This document shows, piece after piece, positions 46,523 to 54,400 of a stretch of 64,000 nucleotides of DNA. The position numbers and the translations under genes are program-made. Below the pieces are notes generated by a model that searched no databases, was not told the DNA's origin, and saw nothing but the letters and a program-made list of their open reading frames with translations. Position 1 is the stretch's first letter. Every line of letters starts with the position of its first letter. Source of the DNA: Nocardia caishijiensis NBRC 108228 (GTDB lineage: Bacteria > Actinomycetota > Actinomycetes > Mycobacteriales > Mycobacteriaceae); contig NZ_BDBE01000013.1 in NCBI RefSeq assembly GCF_001612825.1, positions 1 to 64,000 on the forward strand. The letters run 5' to 3'.

Positions 46523-47835
46523 CCGGCATGCAGAGCATCAACGGCCTCGACCTGCTCGGCAACCTCCGCGAACTGGTCTCCTTCTCCGGTGACGACGGCG
46601 AACTCGACAGTTCCGAGATCGCCGACATCCAGGACCAGTACAACGACCAGCGCGCCGTCGCCCGCCAGCAGGCGAGCCAGTTGGGTTTCGACGGTGAGTA
46701 CCGCCCGCAGACCGTGGCCAAGAACAACCTGTTCGCCGGTAGCGTCGCCGAACTGCGCGCCAAGGTCGACAAGATCGATCTCGATGCCGTCAACGATCTG
46801 ATCGGGGCGTGGACCGAGATCTCCTCCCGCAACTCCACCTCGCTCGACGAGTTCCGCAAGCAGATCGCGCATGGCATGTCTCCCGATGTCTGGGCGGGTT
46901 CGGCGGCCACCGCCGCCGCTCAGACTGTCGCCGCCTACGACACCACCGGCAAGAGGGTCAGCACCGCCGCCGCACTCACCAGCAACAAGCTGGTGGAGTT
47001 GCGCACCGGCCTCGAGCCGACGAAACGTCTCGTGCCGCATCAGCCCGAGCATCGCAGCGGCGTCGACAACTTCGCCGGGCTGTTCGCGGGTCGTTCGTGG
47101 CGCAATGACGATGTGGCGGAAGAGAATGCGCGGGTCGAGGCGGTGCGTGTGCTCCAAACCGTCTACGCGCCGGTGATCTACGAGTCCGACACGAATGTCC
47201 CGGTCATCCCTGTTCCCAAGACCGTGGACAACCCTGGCGGCGTACCCGAGATCCCCGGTGGCGGCGGTTCCGGCCCCGGTGTCGGGGGCTCGCCGGGCAG
47301 TCAGCTCGCCGCCGCGCCGAGCACGCCGTCGGCGGTCACCCCGACCACCGACCCCGGCGAATCTCCCGCCGAGGAACCCTCTCCCGACGACGACCAGAAC
47401 TCCTCCGACGACGACACCCCGCAGACCACCGACCCATCGTCGACCACCCCGGCCGCGACGACGCCCGCCGCCACCGCCCCGCAGTCCACGACACCTGGAA
47501 CTCCGGGTGGCACAGGCGTTCCCAGCGGCGGCGCGCCTGGCTCAGGCGTGCCGGGTGCCGGTGCTCCCGGCTCCAGTTCGCCAGGGGCGGGTGCGGCCCT
47601 CCCCGGCGGCGCCGCGTCGGCGGCCGCGGGCGCCAATCGTGGTGGTTCGGCGGGCACCGCGGCTCGCTCGGGCATGCCGGGCATGATGAGTCCGGGCGCG
47701 GGTCGTGGCGGTGGCAAGGACGACGAATCGACCAAAGGTGTTCCCGACTACCTCGTCACGCAGGAGAACGGCGAGGAACTCACCGGACTGGACAGCCTGC
47801 CCAAGATGGTCCCGCCGGTCATCGGCGCCGACTGA
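46519..47835 (+). CDS. PPE-like ESX-secreted protein with Pro/Ala/Gly-rich tail
   Basis: 438 aa. The N-terminal ~220 residues are helical, with the segment WTEISSRNSTSLDEFRKQIA and WAGSAATAAAQTVAAYDTTG resembling a PPE/WXG100-type helical hairpin. From about residue 245 the protein is low-complexity Pro, Thr, Ser, Gly and Ala, an expected surface tail, ending in a short charged segment (TKGVPDYLVTQENGEELTG). The ATG overlaps the upstream stop and EspG follows immediately. The nocardial pattern lipoprotein/small protein/PPE-like/EspG implies export by an ESX system encoded elsewhere. Confidence 0.72.
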   Translation: MTGMQSINGLDLLGNLRELVSFSGDDGELDSSEIADIQDQYNDQRAVARQQASQLGFDGEYRPQTVAKNNLFAGSVAELRAKVDKIDLDAVNDLIGAWTEISSRNSTSLDEFRKQIAHGMSPDVWAGSAATAAAQTVAAYDTTGKRVSTAAALTSNKLVELRTGLEPTKRLVPHQPEHRSGVDNFAGLFAGRSWRNDDVAEENARVEAVRVLQTVYAPVIYESDTNVPVIPVPKTVDNPGGVPEIPGGGGSGPGVGGSPGSQLAAAPSTPSAVTPTTDPGESPAEEPSPDDDQNSSDDDTPQTTDPSSTTPAATTPAATAPQSTTPGTPGGTGVPSGGAPGSGVPGAGAPGSSSPGAGAALPGGAASAAAGANRGGSAGTAARSGMPGMMSPGAGRGGGKDDESTKGVPDYLVTQENGEELTGLDSLPKMVPPVIGAD

Positions 47836-48627
47836 GTGCCGATCTCGATGGAACAGAGTAGATTTCCCGTGCGTACCTGGCATCTGACCGCCCTCGACTT
47901 CCGCACCCTGTGGGAGGCCGCGGGCCGTGACGTCCTCCCGTACCCCTTACATCACCAGTACACCGACGTCGAGACCCACGCCGAGGTCCTGCGTCTGCGC
48001 CGCAAGGCCGCCGAGAACCTGATGGCCGAATTCGATTCCGACCTCGACCGCGCCATGGCCGCCCTGCTCGCGCCGCACGCCCGTATCGAGGTGGCGGGCG
48101 CGTCCCGAGGCGTGCGGACCATCCGCGCTCACGGCGGCACCCGCGACACCTACGCCTCCCTGGCCGTGCAGGCCCCCGGCGATGTCAACAACCCCGGCGA
48201 CATCACCCTGCACCTGCTCAGCCCCGACGCCCTCGCCGCCGCCGTCCTGTCCACCCTCCCCAAGGTGGCCCCCGGTCGTGGCCGCGAAATCCGCGTCACC
48301 GCAGCCGAACTCGGCGCCCCCCGCCCCCACGTCCGCGACCGCTGGAACCCCACCCCCCGTGAGCGTCTCGAATCCTTCCTCGCCAAACCCACCGACACCC
48401 TCACCCACATCGGCGTCTACGCCCACGCCAGCGTCGACAACCGCCACACCGAAGGCCGCGACGACTTCCAACTCCACGACCTCCCCGGCGACGGCCGCTA
48501 CGTCTTCTACGGCGAAACCACCTTCACCGTGAAACCCACCACCCCCACCCGAATCCACAAAACCCTCACCACCATCCTCCAATCCACCGCAACCAGAGCC
48601 CGCACCGGCGCCTACCTCCCCCACTGA
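47836..48627 (+). CDS. EspG-family ESX secretion chaperone
   Basis: 263 aa. The order TWHLTALDFRTLWEAAGRDV, then YPLHHQYTDVETHAE and VLRLRRKAAENLM, and a central mixed beta domain, is that of EspG proteins, which bind the tip of PE-PPE pairs in the cytoplasm and deliver them to the ESX machinery. It begins directly after the PPE-like stop (GTG 47836, or ATG 47848). No EccC or other core component is nearby. Confidence 0.75.
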   Translation: MPISMEQSRFPVRTWHLTALDFRTLWEAAGRDVLPYPLHHQYTDVETHAEVLRLRRKAAENLMAEFDSDLDRAMAALLAPHARIEVAGASRGVRTIRAHGGTRDTYASLAVQAPGDVNNPGDITLHLLSPDALAAAVLSTLPKVAPGRGREIRVTAAELGAPRPHVRDRWNPTPRERLESFLAKPTDTLTHIGVYAHASVDNRHTEGRDDFQLHDLPGDGRYVFYGETTFTVKPTTPTRIHKTLTTILQSTATRARTGAYLPH

Positions 48628-48647
48628 ATTCGTTTGCTCGGACGTCA

Positions 48648-48653
48648 TACAGT
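48648..48653 (+). promoter_or_regulatory. Possible -10 box giving a leaderless transcript
   Basis: CATACAGT ends 7 bases before the GTG start of the antitoxin-like gene and there is no ribosome site upstream of that GTG. This is the usual arrangement of leaderless actinobacterial mRNAs. No -35 box was recognised. Confidence 0.35.
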
Positions 48654-48659
48654 CAGTGC

Positions 48660-48887
48660 GTGTCCACCCACAGAGAGTTGACCACCCAGCAGGCCGCGGA
48701 TCTGTTCAATGTTTCGCGTCCGCATGTCGTCGGTCTGCTGGACGCCGGGGAGATCCCCTTTCGCCTGGTCGGAACCCATTGCGGCATCGAACCCGACGAC
48801 CTCGAGGACTACCGGCGACGTATTGCGGCCCGAAGCCGCGCGGCCGCCGATGAACTCGCCGATCTCGGGCAGGAACTCGGCATCTGA
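48660..48887 (+). CDS. Orphan excisionase-type helix-turn-helix antitoxin
   Basis: 75 aa. The motif TTQQAADLFNVSRPHVVGLL with a wing (GEIPFRLVGTHCGIEPDDLE) is the excisionase/MerR-like fold, and the C-terminal RRRIAARSRAAADELADLGQ region is typical of antitoxins paired with PIN toxins. The expected partner start is present just downstream (ATGGCAGTC at 48891) but reaches a TAG after five codons, so the toxin has been lost. It starts at a GTG. Confidence 0.75.
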   Translation: MSTHRELTTQQAADLFNVSRPHVVGLLDAGEIPFRLVGTHCGIEPDDLEDYRRRIAARSRAAADELADLGQELGI

Positions 48888-48914
48888 CCATGGCAGTCAC
48901 TGAGTAGTCGCAGA

Positions 48915-48995
48915 CTATTGATACAGATCGCGGCGACGTTCGATGTCGTGAACGACCACGAGCCGATGCGTACCGTCGATCCGACAGATGATCGG
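48915..48995 (-). pseudogene. C-terminal fragment of a RelE/ParE-like toxin
   Basis: Reading the minus strand, the 26 codons before a TAG give PIICRIDGTHRLVVVHDIER followed by RRDLYQ. This is the usual end of RelE/ParE toxins (a beta strand with IxRID, then VVxxVxHRRxxY). No matching upstream part or antitoxin remains. It adjoins the orphan antitoxin gene on the other strand. Confidence 0.4.
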
Positions 48996-49587
48996 ACCGG
49001 CCGATCGAAGCGTCCCACCCCACCGCGGGCAACGTTGTTGCTGATCAATAGCTTTCGGGTGTAACGTCGCGCACAATAGTTCGGCCCCCGGGAGCGCGCC
49101 AACGCTCGCCGAGGGCCTGGGTACGAGACAGACCTCAGCTGTTCGCACCGTGGAGGTAACCCTACCTTCATCGCTCAGGCATGCTCCAGCGCCGAGCGGT
49201 CGTCCTGATGCCAGGAGCGGATCGATGCTCCTCACGCTCGGACGCGACCAGTCGTTTCGTTCCCGGGTTCTCCCAGGTGGGCCGCGCTGCGGTCGTTATC
49301 GACGAGCCCGACCGGGGAACGAGCCAACCCACTAAACAGCCGTCTGCGAGTACCACCGTCGTACGCCTCGCACGTGCGCACCGTGACGGCCGGGAGTGCA
49401 CACCTTCGCCACGGTCCAACCCACGCCACGCGTCCGATGCGACGCGCGGCCAGAAGTGTTGGCCGAGAGGGTCTATCGGGGCATGGTGATCGGGAGTCCG
49501 GGGAAGGGGGGTACGACACCGGCACCCCTGGGTGCTCCATCGCTGACCGCCTACTGTCCCTGACCTGTTGTTGTCATGGCATCGTCT
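48996..49587. other. Gene-free stretch between decayed toxin genes and the immunity cluster
   Basis: No frame in this 590-bp stretch has protein-like composition. Short frames on both strands are Arg/Pro/Ser-rich shadows. I see no tRNA, insertion-sequence end or clear terminator. Base composition drops from the surrounding G+C level towards the right end, marking the edge of the less G+C-rich island that follows. Confidence 0.5.
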
Positions 49588-50034
49588 TTATCCACCATTC
49601 CGCAAACCCCTCATATTTTCGAAGTTCACGCGCTGTTCCCGCACGGTCACCAAACGGTCATACTCGCACTCTGGCACGTCTGCAAATATTTCCACAACAG
49701 AAGGTCGCGCACTGCCAGACCGTCGGTATGCACGCACCCCTCCTGTCATATTGAGTTGCAATCCGCTCGGGTACACATCGATGCAAGCGCCTTGAACAGC
49801 CGGGGTCAAGCCGTCGCATTGGAGAGCTGTACGAAGTTCGGCTAGCGCACCGAATGCACTCTCAGCAGTAACTGCGCAGATTTGTTGCTCAGTCACAATT
49901 TCTATGGTGTACTCCACCCCTTCCATCGTGCAGGTAAGGTTGCACATTACTGGCGATCCCGGCCCAATGAGAACTATCATCCTTTGGCGGATAGGGATCA
50001 CATTGCGACTAATCACTCGCATTCCTCGGCTCAT
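49588..50034 (-). CDS. Hypothetical protein at the end of the immunity-type cluster
   Basis: 148 aa from the first ATG; ATGs at codons 5 and 19 are alternatives. Protein-like pattern (TCTMEGVEYTIEIVTEQQIC, then AFGALAELRTALQCDGLTPA). No signal peptide or membrane helix. A G+C content lower than the rest of the window and its position downstream of a polymorphic toxin and several immunity-type genes on the same strand suggest an immunity or accessory gene. I do not recognise the family. Confidence 0.55.
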   Translation of the reverse strand: MSRGMRVISRNVIPIRQRMIVLIGPGSPVMCNLTCTMEGVEYTIEIVTEQQICAVTAESAFGALAELRTALQCDGLTPAVQGACIDVYPSGLQLNMTGGVRAYRRSGSARPSVVEIFADVPECEYDRLVTVREQRVNFENMRGLRNGG

Positions 50035-50066
50035 AATTGGATTAGATATGAAACCGCCCCGTCAGC

Positions 50067-50287
50067 CTATCGTTGTGTCAGCCAGGTTGGTACCGGCGAG
50101 ACATTATTGAGCTCGGCCAGCTGAATTTCTTCGCGGTAGATGTCATCGGCTGGCGGGTTCGCCCACCGAGGCTCCGCTGTTCCGAACGTGCGAAGGTTGC
50201 GGCGGTTGTCGTACCACATGATGAAATGTGCAGAGAACCACCAACCAGCTCGTTCAGCTGATCCGACTCCGCTGCAACCACATTCAC
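50067..50287 (-). pseudogene. Frameshifted small gene in the immunity-type cluster
   Basis: Two minus-strand frames each contain half of a protein-like sequence. The frame from ATG 50287 gives MNVVAAESDQLNELVGG and then loses sense. The neighbouring frame gives WWFSAHFIMWYDNRRNLRTF through to the stop at 50067. They join near 50240 if one base is gained or lost in GAGCTGGTTGGTGG. The 98-residue frame starting at 50363 has a nonsensical N-terminus. Likely a disabled ~73-residue immunity-type protein, or a sequencing error. Confidence 0.4.
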
Positions 50288-50328
50288 CGCCGCGAAGAAA
50301 GCTGATCCAACCCAGTACCGTTGCGGTA

Positions 50329-50967
50329 CTAAGGGATCCCGGGAAGCGGGCTCGGTCGACCATCTCGGCGAGCCAGTCCGAGCTCGTACACCGCGATCAG
50401 AACACTGCGGGTCCAGTTGTCGACGTGTTCCAACTGCCCGTGGCCGTTCTCCACGATCAGCGCATCGGAGGAGACAACCGCGAGCACATCACGGAGGAAC
50501 TCGGCAACCGAGCCCCACACGGCTTCTCGAACGCAGTCCACATCCAGATCGCAGAAAATTACCTGTCCTACTTGCCCCTTCGTGCCAGGATGTGTATCGA
50601 CCGCGACCGCCCAATCGGCGGAGGCGTGAAGTGGGCACCAACCACGGTCCCACCACACCATCCGCACAGCCCCATCAGCTGATCCGTTCAGTTCTTCGTA
50701 AGGGACGCCAGGCCCGCTGGACTCGGCCTCATCCGCCCGAACAGCACACCAGCGCCCAGCTGACTGAGGACCTTCCAGGTTCATCCCCAGAATTTCACGC
50801 CCACCGAGTGCTGACCACAACTCGACCGCCTCCGCTGGCGCAGCCACTCCGGTCTGCTCTTCATAGGTGCTGGCGTCGCCACCCCCGCGCCGCAGTACTG
50901 GCTGGAAACCACGCTCGACCAACACATCCCAAATGCGTTGTGTCAAGATCGACACGTCACTCCCCAT
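50329..50967 (-). CDS. SMI1/KNR4 (SUKH)-type immunity protein
   Basis: 212 aa. The pattern PAEAVELWSALGGREILG, the central MVWWDRGWCPLHASADWAVA and the end CVREAVWGSVAEFLRDVLA is that of SUKH proteins, which neutralise secreted nuclease and other polymorphic toxins. It lies two genes downstream of the large toxin on the same strand. Which effector it protects against is unknown; the stock of immunity genes here exceeds the visible effectors. Confidence 0.7.
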   Translation of the reverse strand: MGSDVSILTQRIWDVLVERGFQPVLRRGGGDASTYEEQTGVAAPAEAVELWSALGGREILGMNLEGPQSAGRWCAVRADEAESSGPGVPYEELNGSADGAVRMVWWDRGWCPLHASADWAVAVDTHPGTKGQVGQVIFCDLDVDCVREAVWGSVAEFLRDVLAVVSSDALIVENGHGQLEHVDNWTRSVLIAVYELGLARRDGRPSPLPGIP

Positions 50968-51011
50968 CTGCTGCCTCTGTCTCTGGTGCCAGCCTTTTGT
51001 CGTGACCCTGC

Positions 51012-51419
51012 TTAGAGGTCGCCTGATGGCCTAAGGATTTCCACGAGTTCGTCAGGGCTGAGTCCTGAAATGACTTGATTAGCCCACTTGATCGCTTCGT
51101 CGCCGTCGTACGAGTACTCGATACGGAAGAGTCCTGATCGTGCAACGCTGCATTTCATTCCAGCCCACTCCGACCCCTGCGCCACGAACAATCTGTCCGA
51201 ATACTTCGCCACGCGGTGGCTTAGATCGCCGTGGCGGAAAAAGCTCACAATCTTGCCTTCCTCGCCACGGTATGCGACCACGAGGGCCGTACTGACTCCT
51301 CGGGCCGTCTGAACGTTGGTCGATACCGCATGCGTCCAGTCGGGATATGCGAGCGTCGCCGATTCCCCCGTTGCTTGCACGAGTTCGGTGACTATTTCGG
51401 CCTCGTCGATGTCGGTCAT
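51012..51419 (-). CDS. Probable cognate immunity protein of the C-terminal toxin domain
   Basis: 135 aa with an excellent AGGAGGG ribosome site, starting 9 bases after the toxin stop. Mixed alpha/beta composition (IVSFFRHGDLSHRVAKYSD, EAIKWANQVISGLSPDELVE). I do not recognise the family. Immediate position after the toxin gene is the usual place for the cognate immunity protein, here against the nuclease-like C-terminus. Confidence 0.6.
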   Translation of the reverse strand: MTDIDEAEIVTELVQATGESATLAYPDWTHAVSTNVQTARGVSTALVVAYRGEEGKIVSFFRHGDLSHRVAKYSDRLFVAQGSEWAGMKCSVARSGLFRIEYSYDGDEAIKWANQVISGLSPDELVEILRPSGDL

Positions 51420-51428
51420 GGAACCCTC

Positions 51429-54400
51429 CTACGTCTGGTGTTCGTCGTATTTTCTGAAATCTCTTAGTTGAATCTCGTGTTCTTTGCGGGTGAAAGAGTT
51501 GCCGCCTCGGTTGCTGAAACTTAAAATTAGCTCGCGATAAACCTCACCCCGCGAATCGACCATCGTCACTGTCCCGATCACCGTCTCTGGTGTTACCGAG
51601 CCGGGAGGGTCTGTTCGGAAATCGATATGGGTTTCGCGGCCCGTCCGCGATCGGGGCCAGTCTGCAATCGCGTTCTCCAGTACCCGAAACTGTCGTTGGT
51701 TGAATTCACTCTCTTGGGCGAAAAGGTTCACGAGTCCTCTGTCCAGGGTAGTGCGGTAGCTGGACGCATGGCCGCCATCATGTGTGATGTTAGTGCCTGG
51801 AGGCGCCACGCCTTCATGGCCGACGTTTGTCGCCGCAGTTGCCTCGGCGCTGTCACGATCACGGTTGACGGCGTCTCCGGTAGAGAAATCGTGACGGACG
51901 ACGCCGGTGGTCGCTACGTGCCGCCCGTTGAGTGACTCAGTGAGGACTACGTTATCGCCCACCTGGGATCGTGAGAACGATTGGACGTTGCCATCGGCAT
52001 CGGGCGGGAAGATTACTTGTTGTTCATGGCGTAGAGCGGTAAATGTGCCGCCGGTTCGTCGGGGATACTCGGCAATGCGTGGGTGGTAATCGCGGACGGT
52101 GGTGTGGGCAGGTGGGTCTCCGTAGATGGTGTCCGTGAACGGGGCCCCGTTCGGAGTCTGGCCGTGAAGTTGGTTCGTCGGGTTGCCAGGTGGGACTGGT
52201 AGGGGGTACTCGTCTGGACGGAGGGTTCCGCGGGCGTTGACGTGGTCTGGGTTGTTCGGGTCGAGCAGCGGGCTGTTAATTACTCGGCGAGGTGGGGTGA
52301 TTCGATCTCGGACATCGTCTCGGCGGTCGCCGAAGGGTGTTTCGTGGCCTGGTGGGGGCGTGTCGCTCGTCGCCGGTCGGGAGCGGTCCACCGCACTTTC
52401 AGCATCAACCGCATTTGGTGTGGCTCCGGGCGCGGTCGCATCGGTCCCGTGGGACGCAGTGGTGCCGGTTGGGTGGTGGGATTGCCATTGCCCATCCGGC
52501 GGGACGCGGGGAGAGCGGGTGCCGTCGGGGTTGGTGATTGCGCTGGTGCTGAAGACGTTTCCGTTGGTGTCGGTCCAGGCGGCTTGAGTGGGGGCCAGGA
52601 CTTCTACGCCGAGGTGTTGGGCGAGGCGGTCGGCGAAGCCGTTGGTCGAGGCGTCGCAGCCGATGAGGCGGATGGGAGTGGTGCCGTCCCAGTGGGTGCG
52701 GCGGAGGAGGTCGCCGTATTGCTCGGGGGTGAGGGTTTGGTTGCCGATGACGGCGTGGCCGTCGGGGGTGATGTGGGTGTCGGCGGTGAAGCGGGTGGGG
52801 TCGGCGGGGACTCGGTGGGGGAGGTCGCCCATGGTCGGGTCGCCGCGGTGGTGGGAGATGCCTGCGGGGGTTTGTTCGGCGTGGGTGTTGTGGATGGCGT
52901 CGAGGTCGACGGTGTGCTCGGTTTCGACGGGAGTTTCTGGGGCTGTGGTGTGCGGGTCGGCCCATGAAGGTTGGTGCGCGCCGGTCATGGTCGCTTGGTC
53001 GATGTCGGCGGCGAGTTGCCTGATGTCGTTGGGGGTGAAGCCGGGGGTGCTTTGGGGTGGGAGCCCGAGGTGTTGGCGGACGGTGCCGGCGAGTTCGGTG
53101 GTGGTGGTTGTGAGGTCGAGGTGGAGGTCGGCGTCGTTCGGATCGGCTACGGGGACGATGTCGACCATCACCCAGTCACCGTTCGCGAATTGGTGCCCCT
53201 GGTTGAGGTTGTGGTCGATGCTGTGATGGACGCTGTCGGTAAGCGCGTCCACGGCTGTCGGCGGCAGGTTCGGATCGCTGGTGATGTGGGTGGTGAGTCG
53301 GAGTACCTGGACTGGTTGGCCGAGTGCCTCGGGATAGCGAGCGACCTGGTACGGGCTCCCGCCGTAAGGGTTCACTCGGACCGATTGATTGTTTTCGGGG
53401 GTGCTGGCGCGCAGTGACTCTCGGGCGTGGCGGGCATTGTCGGCGTTCGCGCGCTCCTGTGGCGAGAGCGTCGGATTCGAAGAAGCCGATGTCGGGTCGA
53501 ACGATACTGTCGATGGCGCGGCGGAGGCTGACGCAGTGGTGTCCTGATCGCCCGCTACCGTTCGATCGTTTCCTCTGTCGGCCATGATCCCGTTGTCCGG
53601 CTGAGCATCTCGGCCCACGCCGTCGCTTCCGAGAGCGGACCCCCGCTCGGATGGAAGTAGAGGGTTTCCTTGTTGATCGTGATCAGTTCGGTTGTTTCCG
53701 GGTTGTTCGGTTGACCCAGGTCGGTCACTCGGACTTGATACTGAACTGTCTGTGGGTCCTCGAAAGTCTTCAGCAGGTGGATTCGATGGAGTGGGGGGTA
53801 CACCTGGCTTCCCTGGACCGTCTGGCCCGTTTCGATCGCTTGGTCGAACTCCTCCCCGATCATGTCTGGCGGTAGGCTCCGGTGAGCTGTCACGACTCCC
53901 GTTTGTTTGTTCACTACGTAGTTCCCCAACCCCAGTCCCATTCCCTGCTCCAATTCCTCCGGGGAAAGAATCGCCTGGGCTACCCAGCCGTGTCGGGTCT
54001 CGATCGTCTGGAACTCCTGGTTCTGTCCGAATATCCTGGTCAGCAGCTGGTTGGCCTGTTCCGCCGTTCGAATTGGTTCCGGCATTCGTGATACCTCCGT
54101 GCGCATCGATAGGAATGAAGTCCAGGGCGGCAGAGCGGGCGACCATGCCTGGCGGCGGGACGTCGGAGGTCGCACCCGACTGCGGATCCCACCATACGGG
54201 CCCGGCTGCGCCCGGCGGATAGACGATGACGGTGGCGTGCGAGGAGCGAATCACCGGGGAACCGTCGGCGTTATATTCGGGGTTTCCGTTTTTGTCTCGT
54301 GCATGCCAGCAGTTGATGACCAGTGCCGAAGACCCCGGACCGAGGCTCGCAATATGGTTGTGCAGTGCTTGGAACTGATCTGGGATCGACATACCGGGGA

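Noticed and set aside
48996..49587. Several 60-130-codon frames on both strands
   Set aside because: Composition is Arg/Ser/Pro-rich without hydrophobic patterning, they overlap one another and lack ribosome sites; only the RelE-like tail at 48915-48995 looks protein-derived.
53555..53585. A separate start for the downstream toxin cassette at ATG 53585
   Set aside because: The ATG is in the toxin frame but has no ribosome site, so independent translation of the second half is not supported.
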